Source of the DNA: an uncultured Lachnospiraceae bacterium
GTDB taxonomy: Bacteria; Bacillota; Clostridia; Lachnospirales; Lachnospiraceae
Assembly: GCA_949287925.1 (NCBI GenBank)
Contig: CASEIR010000066.1
Location: forward strand, 1-64,000
Direction of reading: 5' to 3'
DNA: 64,000 nucleotides
The notes below the pieces were generated by a model. It worked only from the letters and a program-made list of their open reading frames with translations. It was not told the DNA's origin and did no database searches. This document shows, piece by piece, positions 54,509 through 63,175 of the stretch. Made by a program: the position numbers and the translations under genes. How positions within the stretch are numbered: position 1 is the first letter of the stretch; every line of letters starts with the position of its first letter.

Positions 54509-55519
54509 ATGCTGAAAAAAAATATAGTGAGTATCGTAATGGTTCTGGCAGTGGGAGTATCGTTGCTGTCCGGGTGTAAAAAGAATGTAGGGACTCCGGA
54601 AGATAATGCTGTGTCGGAGGAACAACAGGAGGGTGAGGAAAAGACGGACGTAGAAGAAGGATATACGTTTGGATTTTCTGCCATCGATATGGAGAATCCA
54701 TATTTTATTACGCTTGAATCCGCAATCCGGGAAGTGATTGAGGATGAAGAACATAGACTAATTACAAAAGATCCGGCTTCGGATCCGGAACTGCAGTCTG
54801 CACAGATTGATGAGATGATAGAAGAAGGGATAGATGCCATCTTCCTTTGTCCCGTAGATTGGGAAGCAATCACACCTTCACTGGAACGTCTTCAGGAGGC
54901 GGGAATAAAAATCATCAATGTAGATACACAGGTAAAAGAAATGGATTATGTGGATGCATATATTGGATCTGATAATAAGGAGGCCGGCTATATTTGCGGC
55001 GAAGATCTGATTGAGAAGTGTCCGGATGGCGGAACGGTGGCGATCCTGGAATGTCCTACGCAGAATTCTATCAATGACAGAATCACAGGATTTGAAGAAG
55101 CTATTTCAAAAGCGGAAATAGGATTCGAAGTGGTTGCTAGAGAAGATACAAATGGGGAATTTGAGAAAGCGCTTGAAGCAACGAAAAGAATTCTGCAGGA
55201 TCATTCAGATGTAACAGCAATCATGTGCGGGAATGACCAGCTTGCGGTTGCGGCTAAGACGGCAGCGAACCTGGCGGGACTTGACCAAGTGATTATCTAT
55301 GGCGTAGATGGTTCGCCGGACATCAAAAAGGAATTAAAAAAACCGGGAAATCAGATTGCAGGAACGGCGGCGCAGTCTCCGATTAATATGGGGAAAAGCG
55401 CGGCTGAAATTGGAATTCAGCTGCTGGACGGAAAAGAAATCGAAAGGGAAACCTACGAAGAGGTTTTTATGATTGACCAGGACAATGTGGATATGTACGG
55501 AGTAGACGGTTGGCAATAA
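54509..55519 (+). CDS. ribose-type substrate-binding lipoprotein, no adjacent transporter
   Basis: 336 residues with a lipoprotein signal ending LLSGC (Cys at residue 23) and an acidic linker. Peripla_BP_4 fold: FGFSAIDMENPYFITLESAI, DEMIEEGIDAIFLCPVDWEA near residue 94, ITPSLERLQEAGIKIINVDT and VIIYGVDGSPDIKKELK near residue 260. Binds a sugar or autoinducer-like ligand at the cell surface. No permease or ATPase gene is near; the next gene is GlgX-like. It could feed a transporter encoded elsewhere or act as a sensor. Confidence 0.87.
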   Translation: MLKKNIVSIVMVLAVGVSLLSGCKKNVGTPEDNAVSEEQQEGEEKTDVEEGYTFGFSAIDMENPYFITLESAIREVIEDEEHRLITKDPASDPELQSAQIDEMIEEGIDAIFLCPVDWEAITPSLERLQEAGIKIINVDTQVKEMDYVDAYIGSDNKEAGYICGEDLIEKCPDGGTVAILECPTQNSINDRITGFEEAISKAEIGFEVVAREDTNGEFEKALEATKRILQDHSDVTAIMCGNDQLAVAAKTAANLAGLDQVIIYGVDGSPDIKKELKKPGNQIAGTAAQSPINMGKSAAEIGIQLLDGKEIERETYEEVFMIDQDNVDMYGVDGWQ

Positions 55520-55546
55520 ATATTTAGAAGACAGGAAGGATAAGAC

Positions 55547-57256
55547 ATGAAAGAGATACAAGGGCAACCATTGCCGTTAGGCGTTACAATCATGAATGAA
55601 AAAGTGAATTTTTCTGTGGAAGTTCCAAAAGGAAAAACATGCAGGCTGCTGTTGTATCATGCAGGCGAAGAAAAACCCTGCGCAGAATTTGAATTTAAGG
55701 AAGCACTGGGAACAGTACGTTATCTTGCTTTGCAGGAATTAGAGACAGAGGAGTACGAATACAATTACCAGATAGATAATCATATCGTAATCGATCCTTA
55801 TGTGAAAGGTTTGGCCGGCCGGGAGACGTGGGGAAAGGAAAAAGAACTCCAGAAACATGAGATACGCGGAAGAATCTGCGGGGAATCTTATGACTGGGAA
55901 GGAGATCGTCCGCTGAATCTGCCCGCGAATGAGGTAATCGCATATAGTCTGCACGTCAGAGGATTTACAAAGCACCCTTCATCAAAGACTGCGGACAGAG
56001 GAACATTTGCGGGGGTGATTGAGAAAATTCCCTATTTGAAAGAGCTGGGCGTGAATCAGATTCACTGTATGCCGGTCTATGAATTTGACGAGTGCGGCAG
56101 ACGCCGCAATTACTGGGGATACGGCGAGGCTTACTTTTTCGCGCCGAAAAGCGCTTATGCCGCATCGGGTGACGGCGTGAAAGAATTGAAAACGCTTGTG
56201 AAGGAATGTCACCGCGCTGGCATTGAGGTTGTTCTGGAAATGCCCTTTACGCAGGATACTTCAAAGTTGATGATACTGGAATGTCTCCGGTATTATTGTA
56301 TGGAATATCATATAGATGGCTTTATATTGAATCCGTTTCATTCACCTATGGATGTTTTGCGGTCTGATCCCGTGTTGAAGAATTGTAAATTAATGATACA
56401 TGATCTGGGATTTCAGACGGTAATGCGCCGGTTCCTGAAAGGGGACGAGGGAATGGTAACAGATGTGATTTACTGGCTCAGACATATTCCAAAGCAGGAG
56501 GGAACCTGTAATTATATTGCAAATCACAGCGGATTTACATTAAATGACCTGGTCTCCTACGATGGCAGACACAATGAAATGAACGGTGAAAACAACCAGG
56601 ATGGCCCGGAGTATAATTATAGCTGGAATTGTGGAGCGGAGGGGCCGACCCGTAAAAAAGCGGTTGTGGATCTGCGGGACAGGCAGATGAGAAACGCTGT
56701 AATGCTTGTGATGCTTGCACAGGGAACGCCATGTCTGTTGGCAGGTGATGAGTTCTGTAATACACAGAAAGGGAATAACAATGTCTATTGCCAGGATAAC
56801 CCGGTTGGATGGATAGACTGGACCAGAATAGAAAAACACGGCGCTTTCTTTTCTTTTGTGAAGAGTATCATTCGTCTCAGAAAAAAGTATCCGGTGTTTA
56901 TGCCCGGGGAAGAGATGACCGGAATGTCCTATTCCAATAAAGGCGTACCGGACGTTTCCTATCATGGTGAAAACGCCTGGAGAGTTCCGGCTGAAGTTTC
57001 CAGCAGACAACTGGGGGTTTATTATAGCGGCGATGAAAAGCGCGGGGAAATTCCCTGTTATGTGGCGTATAATATGCACTGGCTGAGTCACAGCTTCGCA
57101 TTACCGGCGCTGCCGAAAGATTATGGATGGTACCGGGTTGCATCTACACAGGAGGGTGTTCTGGAGCAGGGAGAGTATTTAAAAAATCAGCGTTCTGTTG
57201 AAGTGAAAGAGCGCACGATTATAGTAATTGCAGGAATGAAAAATGAGAAACATTGA
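55547..57256 (+). CDS. GlgX/isoamylase-like GH13 protein lacking catalytic acids
   Basis: 569 residues: N-terminal CBM48-like beta domain (1-~95), GH13 barrel (~125-490) and a beta C-terminus. It is clearly of the glycogen-debranching group, with HNEMNGENNQDG near residue 342, YSWNCGAEGPT near 358 and LAGDEF near 400. However the nucleophile motif DGFRFD reads DGFILN (Asp replaced by Asn262, Arg by Ile260), the usual HDGFTL reads HSGFTL (Asp by Ser328), and no acid/base Glu is found in the region where E-PWD is expected. All three catalytic acids appear lost. Probably a non-catalytic glucan-binding or regulatory protein. It overlaps traX by 14 bases. Confidence 0.85.
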   Translation: MKEIQGQPLPLGVTIMNEKVNFSVEVPKGKTCRLLLYHAGEEKPCAEFEFKEALGTVRYLALQELETEEYEYNYQIDNHIVIDPYVKGLAGRETWGKEKELQKHEIRGRICGESYDWEGDRPLNLPANEVIAYSLHVRGFTKHPSSKTADRGTFAGVIEKIPYLKELGVNQIHCMPVYEFDECGRRRNYWGYGEAYFFAPKSAYAASGDGVKELKTLVKECHRAGIEVVLEMPFTQDTSKLMILECLRYYCMEYHIDGFILNPFHSPMDVLRSDPVLKNCKLMIHDLGFQTVMRRFLKGDEGMVTDVIYWLRHIPKQEGTCNYIANHSGFTLNDLVSYDGRHNEMNGENNQDGPEYNYSWNCGAEGPTRKKAVVDLRDRQMRNAVMLVMLAQGTPCLLAGDEFCNTQKGNNNVYCQDNPVGWIDWTRIEKHGAFFSFVKSIIRLRKKYPVFMPGEEMTGMSYSNKGVPDVSYHGENAWRVPAEVSSRQLGVYYSGDEKRGEIPCYVAYNMHWLSHSFALPALPKDYGWYRVASTQEGVLEQGEYLKNQRSVEVKERTIIVIAGMKNEKH

Positions 57257-57911
57257 TAGAAAGACCGGACTTTCGTCCTTTCAGCTCAAATGTATTGCCA
57301 TTTTGTCTATGCTGATTGATCATACGGGGGCTGTAATTTTTCCATCTGAGATATGGCTAAGATGTATCGGGAGACTGGCATTTCCTATATTTTGTTTTTT
57401 GATTGTGGAAGGAAGCTGTTATACACATGATATCCGGCGCTATCTGATCCGGCTGGGATTGTTTGCCATGATTTCTGAAATCCCTTATGATCTTGCGTTT
57501 AATGGGGACGTATTAGAATTCACATCTCAGAATGTCTTTTTTACATTGTTTTTTGGAGTGGGAATGCTGATGACAATGAGATATTGCCGTAACTGGCCGG
57601 AAAAAGTTGTCATTTTGCTGATTTCGATGTGGATTTCCGTTGTTTTCAAATGTGATTATTCCTATCGGGGAATCCTGCTGATATTTGTATTTTATGTTTT
57701 TCGTGGAAATAGGGCATTGACCGCGGCAGCCGGAGCTCTCTGGAATGTTCTCTATCAGGGGTGCATTCAGATTTATGGAATCTGGGCCATGATCCCGATT
57801 ACGTTGTATAACGGAGAGGAAGGAAAGAAGATGAAAGCGTTTTTTTATTTATTCTATCCGGTGCATCTTCTGGTTCTTTGCCTGATTCGTTTCTGGATAT
57901 TGTGGGAGTAA
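57243..57911 (+). CDS. TraX family membrane protein
   Basis: 222 residues, starting 14 bases inside the GlgX-like gene. About seven hydrophobic segments. The family start LSSFQLKCIAILSMLIDHTGAV and RLAFPIFCFLIVEG near residue 46 match TraX (named for F-pilin acetylation). Chromosomal copies in Firmicutes are not linked to conjugation; a role as membrane acyltransferase is suspected. No tra genes are nearby. Confidence 0.85.
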   Translation: MRNIDRKTGLSSFQLKCIAILSMLIDHTGAVIFPSEIWLRCIGRLAFPIFCFLIVEGSCYTHDIRRYLIRLGLFAMISEIPYDLAFNGDVLEFTSQNVFFTLFFGVGMLMTMRYCRNWPEKVVILLISMWISVVFKCDYSYRGILLIFVFYVFRGNRALTAAAGALWNVLYQGCIQIYGIWAMIPITLYNGEEGKKMKAFFYLFYPVHLLVLCLIRFWILWE

Positions 57912-57923
57912 AGAGGTGGCTGA

Positions 57924-58466
57924 ATGAAGATTTTTCAACATTTATCTACAATTAACCATCATAAATGGCTGGTAATGAAAGCGTGTTTTCGTGTGGGGCT
58001 GTATAAGCAGGGGCTTCTGCACGATATGTCCAAGTATTCCCCTACAGAATTTCTGGTAGGATGCAGATATTACCAGGGAAGCCGGAGCCCAAATAATGCG
58101 GAAAGAGAAGCAACGGGCTATTCCAGGGCCTGGCTTCATCATAAAGGAAGAAATAAACACCATTATGAGTATTGGATCGATTACAGTGTAGATCCCGGCG
58201 AGGGGATTGTCGGGCAGAAGATGCCTGTGAAATATGTGGTCGAGATGTTTATGGATCGGATTGCCGCATCGAAAACATACCAGGGGGAGGCGTATCAAGC
58301 AACCTATCCACTGGAATATTACGAAAAAGGAGCAGGAAAACTGGGAAAGATGATTCACCCGGATACAGCAGAGCTGTTACATTTCCTGCTGAAGATGCTC
58401 GCGGAAAAAGGAGAAGAGGAAACCTTCCGGTATATCAGACGTCATGTTCTAAAAAATAAAAAATAG
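57924..58466 (+). CDS. DUF5662 family protein
   Basis: 180 residues, 12 bases after traX with GAGGTGG upstream. Histidine-rich N-terminal half with HD-like spacing: INHHKWLVMKACFRVG, LLHDMSKYSPTEF near residue 33, RAWLHHKGRNKHHYEYW near 70, and KYVVEMFMDRIAASK near 99. These suggest a metal-dependent all-helical fold such as HD, but no activity is known. Family common in Lachnospiraceae. Confidence 0.82.
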   Translation: MKIFQHLSTINHHKWLVMKACFRVGLYKQGLLHDMSKYSPTEFLVGCRYYQGSRSPNNAEREATGYSRAWLHHKGRNKHHYEYWIDYSVDPGEGIVGQKMPVKYVVEMFMDRIAASKTYQGEAYQATYPLEYYEKGAGKLGKMIHPDTAELLHFLLKMLAEKGEEETFRYIRRHVLKNKK

Positions 58467-58469
58467 AGC

Positions 58470-58498
58470 TTGACTTTTTACGGGCAGTATAGTAATAT
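58470..58498 (+). promoter_or_regulatory. promoter of tRNA-Leu
   Basis: TTGACT and TAATAT with a 17-base spacer, 30 bases before the tRNA. Confidence 0.8.
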
Positions 58499-58527
58499 AA
58501 TCTTCGGACGGTTTGAGAGTCCGGTTT

Positions 58528-58611
58528 GCGGAAGTGTCGGAATTGGCAGACGAGCAAGACTAAGGATCTTGTAGCATTCGTGCTGTGTGGGTTCAAGTCC
58601 CATCTTCCGCA
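58528..58611 (+). tRNA. tRNA-Leu (AAG)
   Basis: 84 bases with a long variable arm typical of class II tRNA. Acceptor GCGGAAG/CTTCCGC with A73; anticodon stem CAAGA/TCTTG with loop CTAAGGA (anticodon AAG, codon CUU; A34 may be inosine); T-arm GTGGG-TTCAAGT-CCCAT. CCA is not encoded. Confidence 0.95.
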
Positions 58612-58613
58612 TG

Positions 58614-58645
58614 AAAAAAGCTTTGAGTAATCAAAGCTTTTTTTG
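58614..58645 (+). terminator. terminator after tRNA-Leu
   Basis: AAAAAAGCTTTGA pairs with TCAAAGCTTTTTT around GTAA, followed by TG. Three bases separate it from the tRNA. Confidence 0.9.
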
Positions 58646-58758
58646 TGCCCAATTATATTGTCTAACAATTCCTGGTGTTTCTTTGTAAAAATCTGTTTTT
58701 CGTGTATAATATACATAAACATGATTGTATCGATGAAACGGATTCAAAGGAGGAGTCT

Positions 58759-60279
58759 ATGCTTGAGAAAGTTGATCTGAAAAAGAAACTTACAAAAGAG
58801 GAATATGAAGAAAAGATGATACAGTTGGAAACAAAGATCGGCAGGCTGCAAAGAGAATGTCAGAAACTAAAAATTCCTGTTATGATTGCGTTTGAGGGAT
58901 ATGGGGCATCCGGAAAAGGTGTACAGATCGGGGAATTGATCCAGGGCCTGGATCCCAGAGGATTTCAGGTGTATGCGGTAAAGAATGAGACGGAAGAAGA
59001 GAAAATGCACCCGTTTCTTTGGCGTTTCTGGACAAAGATGCCTCCGAAAGGAAGAATTGCAATCTATGACAGCAGCTGGTACCGTAAGGTATTGATCGAC
59101 CGTTTCGACGGAATGACCAGACCGGATGAAGTCGAAAGTGCTTTCCGTTCGATCTGTTCATTTGAAGAGCAACTGACGGCAGATGGAATGGTTATTATCA
59201 AAATTTTTCTGGCAATTGATAAAAAAGAGCAGAAGAAGCGTTTTGAAAAACTTCTGAGTTCAAAAGAAACGGCATGGAGAGTGAGCAAAGGGGATTTAAA
59301 ACGTAATAAATCATTTCAGAAATATCAGGCAATCAATGAAGAGATGCTGTTAAGAACAGATACAGACTATGCGCCGTGGCATATTGTGGAGGCGACAGAC
59401 CGCAGATTTGCAACGGCAAAGATATATACGATTGTAGTACAGATGTTGGAAAATAGAATCCGGGAAGTGAGAGAATCTATAGAAAATTCGGGAAACAGAT
59501 CAGACGAATCACCGGATATTTCCATAACAACTGTCGCGGATAAAAGATTAAGAGAATCTGTCTTGACAAAGACGGATCTTACCTTAAGCTATACAAAAGA
59601 AGAGTATAAAGAAAAGCTGGAGATTTTGCAAAAAAAATTGAAGAAGCTGCACGGAGAACTGTATCGCAAGAGAATTCCTGTCATTCTGGGATTTGAAGGG
59701 TGGGATGCCGGAGGAAAAGGAGGCGCGATTAAAAGACTGACTCAGAAAATGGATCCACGGGGATATGTCGTACATCCCACCGCGTCTCCGAATGATATTG
59801 AAAAGTCGCACCATTATCTTTGGAGGTTCTGGACAGATATGCCAAAGGCAGGACATGTAACGATATTCGACCGGACCTGGTATGGAAGGGTTATGGTAGA
59901 GCGGATTGAAGGATTCTGCAGTAAAAAGGAATGGCAGCGCGCATATAAAGAAATCAATGATATGGAATATACGCTGGCACAATCTGGAGCTATTATCTTA
60001 AAATTCTGGATGCAGATTGATAAGGATGAACAGGAGAGAAGATTTAAGGCAAGGCAGGATAATCCGGAAAAACAGTGGAAAATCACAGATGAGGACTGGA
60101 GAAACCGTGAAAAATGGGATCAATATGAAGAAGCTGTCAATGAAATGCTGATCCGCACATCATCCCCGTATGCTCCGTGGGTGGTAGTGGAAGGAAATTG
60201 TAAATATTATGCAAGAATCAAAGTCCTGGAAACGGTGATCCGGGCAATTGAAGAAAAATTGGAGCAAATGAAGAAGTAG
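58759..60279 (+). CDS. pap: polyphosphate:AMP phosphotransferase (duplicated PPK2)
   Basis: 506 residues from the ATG at 58759, with AAAGGAGGAG upstream. Two PPK2 domains in tandem: Walker A FEGYGASGKGVQI near residue 45 and FEGWDAGGKGGAI near 318, each followed by HPFLWRFWTKMPPKG or HHYLWRFWTDMPKAG and by a lid segment (IFLAIDKKEQKKRF, MQIDKDEQERRF). The duplicated form is the AMP-phosphorylating class, making ADP from AMP and polyphosphate. In such enzymes usually one domain is more active. dgt follows 12 bases later. Confidence 0.88.
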   Translation: MLEKVDLKKKLTKEEYEEKMIQLETKIGRLQRECQKLKIPVMIAFEGYGASGKGVQIGELIQGLDPRGFQVYAVKNETEEEKMHPFLWRFWTKMPPKGRIAIYDSSWYRKVLIDRFDGMTRPDEVESAFRSICSFEEQLTADGMVIIKIFLAIDKKEQKKRFEKLLSSKETAWRVSKGDLKRNKSFQKYQAINEEMLLRTDTDYAPWHIVEATDRRFATAKIYTIVVQMLENRIREVRESIENSGNRSDESPDISITTVADKRLRESVLTKTDLTLSYTKEEYKEKLEILQKKLKKLHGELYRKRIPVILGFEGWDAGGKGGAIKRLTQKMDPRGYVVHPTASPNDIEKSHHYLWRFWTDMPKAGHVTIFDRTWYGRVMVERIEGFCSKKEWQRAYKEINDMEYTLAQSGAIILKFWMQIDKDEQERRFKARQDNPEKQWKITDEDWRNREKWDQYEEAVNEMLIRTSSPYAPWVVVEGNCKYYARIKVLETVIRAIEEKLEQMKK

Positions 60280-60291
60280 GTGAATAAGCAG

Positions 60292-61296
60292 ATGACAATC
60301 AGAGAACAGCTTGAAATACGGGAAACCTCATATTTGAGCCCTTATGCCTGCCTGAGCAGCAAATCGGCGGGGCGGGAACGCCCGGAGCAGGAATGTGATA
60401 TACGTCCTGTGTTTCAAAGAGACAGGGACCGGATCCTCCATTGCAAATCTTTCCGGAGGCTGAAACAGAAAACGCAGGTGTTTTTGCTGCCCAAAGGAGA
60501 TCATTACCGTACCCGTATGACACATACTCTGGAGGTGTCTCAGAATGCCCGGACTCTCGCAAAGGCGCTGAGACTGAATGAAGATCTGACAGAGGCAATT
60601 GCACTGGGACATGACCTTGGGCATACTCCCTTCGGACATGCCGGGGAGCGGGCGCTGGATCAGGTGTGCCCGCTGGGTTTCCGGCACAATGAACAGAGTG
60701 TCAGGGTGGTGGAAAGACTGGAAAAACAAGGAGAAGGCCTGAATCTTACATGGGAAGTCAGGGATGGTATCCTTAATCACAAGTCCAGCGGGAAACCCCA
60801 TACTCTGGAGGGACAGATTGTCCGGCTTTCTGATAAGATCGCATATATTAATCATGATATTGATGATGCTGTAAGAGGCGGAATTCTGAAAGAGACAGAT
60901 ATTCCTGAGAAGTTCCGCAAAGTGCTGGGGGAGACATCCAAGATAAGGCTGGACACTATGATCCATGATGTGATCATCCATAGCATGGATCGTCCCGATA
61001 TTTCTATGTCTTTGGATGTGGAGCAGGCGACTATGGGACTACGTAAATTTATGTTTGAACATGTCTATCTGAATCCGGTCGCAAAAGGAGAAGAGGAGAA
61101 AGCAATACATATGATCAAAAATCTTTACGAGTACTATATTCATCATATTGAAAAACTTCCGGATCAGTTTCTGTGCATGTTGGACGAAGGCGTTTTGAAA
61201 GAACAGATCGTATGCGATTATATTGCAGGTATGACGGATACATATGCCGTAAAAAAATTTGAAGAATATTTTATTCCTGAATCCTGGAATTATTAA
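60292..61296 (+). CDS. dgt: dGTP triphosphohydrolase-like HD protein
   Basis: 334 residues from the ATG at 60292 (AGGTGA eight bases upstream; a GTG at 60280 is the alternative). HD-domain dNTPase: YRTRMTHTLEVSQNARTLAKA near residue 68, AIALGHDLGHTPFGHAGE near 105 with the metal HD, RHNEQSVRVVERL near 134 and ADKIAYINHDIDDA-like SDKIAYINHDIDDAVR near 182. Hydrolyses dNTPs, controlling their pools. First gene of the dgt-dnaG-rpoD order that is common in clostridia. Confidence 0.92.
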   Translation: MTIREQLEIRETSYLSPYACLSSKSAGRERPEQECDIRPVFQRDRDRILHCKSFRRLKQKTQVFLLPKGDHYRTRMTHTLEVSQNARTLAKALRLNEDLTEAIALGHDLGHTPFGHAGERALDQVCPLGFRHNEQSVRVVERLEKQGEGLNLTWEVRDGILNHKSSGKPHTLEGQIVRLSDKIAYINHDIDDAVRGGILKETDIPEKFRKVLGETSKIRLDTMIHDVIIHSMDRPDISMSLDVEQATMGLRKFMFEHVYLNPVAKGEEEKAIHMIKNLYEYYIHHIEKLPDQFLCMLDEGVLKEQIVCDYIAGMTDTYAVKKFEEYFIPESWNY

Positions 61297-61366
61297 AGGA
61301 AATCCGGTACTTTTGTCGAATATTATAAAAAGGAACCTTTTATAAGGATAGAAAAGAGTATGTAAA

Positions 61367-63136
61367 ATGTATTATAGCGACGAGATAATTGAAGAAGTCA
61401 GATCGAGGAATGATATTGTCGATGTAATATCTGCTTATGTCAAACTGCAGAAAAAGGGAAGTTCCTATTTTGGCTTATGTCCATTTCACAATGAGCGGTC
61501 TCCGTCGTTTTCTGTCAGCAGGGAGAAACAGATGTATTACTGCTTCGGATGCGGCGCCGGCGGAAATGTATTTACTTTTTTGATGGAATATGAAAATTAT
61601 TCTTTTGTTGAGGCGCTGAGATATCTTGCTGACCGGGCTGGGATTGATCTGCCGGAGAGGGAGTATTCGGATGAAGAACGCAGACGAGCGGATCTGAAAG
61701 CTGTTTTGCTGGAGATTCAGAAGACGGCCGCGCAGTATTATTATGTTCAACTGAAAAGTCCCCAAGGCAATGCGGCTCTGTCCTACCTGAAAGACAGAAA
61801 ACTGAGCGATGACACGATCAAGGCGTTTGGCCTGGGATATTCGAATAAGTACAGCGATAGTCTGTATCGGTTTTTGAAGACTAGAGGATATAACGATGAG
61901 ACACTTGTGAAAAGCGGATTAATTACGGTGGATGAAAAAAGGGGACCATATGATAAATTTTGGAACCGTGTGATGTTTCCGATCATGGACGCAAACAACC
62001 GTGTGATTGGTTTCGGAGGCAGAGTAATGGGGGAGGGAAAGCCAAAGTATTTGAATTCCCCGGAAACGATGATATTTGATAAAAGCCGGAATTTGTACGG
62101 ATTAAACCGGGCCAGAAGCTCAAGGAAAAACTATTTTCTCCTGTGCGAAGGCTATATGGATGTGATCTCACTCCATCAGTCCGGATATACAAACGCAGTA
62201 GCCTCTCTGGGTACCGCGCTGACTTCCGGACATGCTTCGCTGATCCGAAGATATGTGCAGGAGGTTTACCTGACATATGATAGCGATGAAGCAGGTACGA
62301 AAGCTGCGCTGCGTGCGATCCCTATTTTAAAAGAGGCAGGAATTCAGGCTAAAGTGATTCGTATGGAACCGTATAAAGATCCAGATGAATTCATAAAAAA
62401 TCTTGGCGCGGATGCATTTGAAGAGAGAATCCAGAAGGCCGGAAACGGGTTTATGTTCAGCCTTCAAGTGCTGGAACAAGAGTATGATATGAAATCGCCG
62501 GAAGGAAGAACCGGGTTTATGAGAGAAGCCGCGCGTCGGCTGACCCTGTTTGAAGAGGAGATTGAACGGAACAATTATATTGAGGCGGTTGCAGAAGCGT
62601 ATCATGTGGGATATGAGGAGCTGCGCAGGCTGGTGGGAAAAGTTGCGGTGCAGAACGGACTTGCGAAACCGATTGAAAAACCGAAGTCATTGCGCAGACG
62701 GGAGAAAGAAGATGGAATCCTGCAATCCCAGAAAATATTGTTGACGTGGATGGTTTCCAGCGACAAGGTGTTCGGACAGATTGAAAAGTATATTTCTCCG
62801 GAAGATTTTACAGACGGAATCTACCGGGAAGTGGCCGGACTTCTGTATCAGCAGCGCAAAGAAGGAGAGATTCAGCCAGCAAGAATTATGAACGCTTTTA
62901 CGGATGAAGAAGAGCATCGGGAAGTGGCCGGGTTGTTTCATACAAGAATTAAGGAACTGACGTCTCTGAGAGAGGAAGAAAAGGCGTTGAAAGAAACGGT
63001 TATACGCGTAAAGACCCACAGTATCGACGAGGCGGCCCGCATGCTGGATCCTACAGATATGGCGGGACTTCAACGTCTGATGGAAACAAAAAGAGAATTG
63101 CAGAAACTTCATGAACTGCATATTTCCATTAATTAG
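61367..63136 (+). CDS. dnaG: DNA primase
   Basis: 589 residues. N-terminal CHC2 zinc finger: CPFHNERSPSFSVSREKQMYYCFGCGAGG split near residues 39-66. RNA-polymerase-like catalytic core with FWNRVMFPIMDANNRVIGFGGR near 200 and TOPRIM EGYMDVISLHQSG near 262 and TYDSDEAGTKAALR near 305. C-terminal helicase-interacting helices complete the protein. Makes primers for replication. rpoD follows after 39 bases, the macromolecular-synthesis operon without rpsU. Confidence 0.96.
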   Translation: MYYSDEIIEEVRSRNDIVDVISAYVKLQKKGSSYFGLCPFHNERSPSFSVSREKQMYYCFGCGAGGNVFTFLMEYENYSFVEALRYLADRAGIDLPEREYSDEERRRADLKAVLLEIQKTAAQYYYVQLKSPQGNAALSYLKDRKLSDDTIKAFGLGYSNKYSDSLYRFLKTRGYNDETLVKSGLITVDEKRGPYDKFWNRVMFPIMDANNRVIGFGGRVMGEGKPKYLNSPETMIFDKSRNLYGLNRARSSRKNYFLLCEGYMDVISLHQSGYTNAVASLGTALTSGHASLIRRYVQEVYLTYDSDEAGTKAALRAIPILKEAGIQAKVIRMEPYKDPDEFIKNLGADAFEERIQKAGNGFMFSLQVLEQEYDMKSPEGRTGFMREAARRLTLFEEEIERNNYIEAVAEAYHVGYEELRRLVGKVAVQNGLAKPIEKPKSLRRREKEDGILQSQKILLTWMVSSDKVFGQIEKYISPEDFTDGIYREVAGLLYQQRKEGEIQPARIMNAFTDEEEHREVAGLFHTRIKELTSLREEEKALKETVIRVKTHSIDEAARMLDPTDMAGLQRLMETKRELQKLHELHISIN

Positions 63137-63175
63137 GGATAAAATATAATCAAGCAATGAGAGGATGGACACTAC

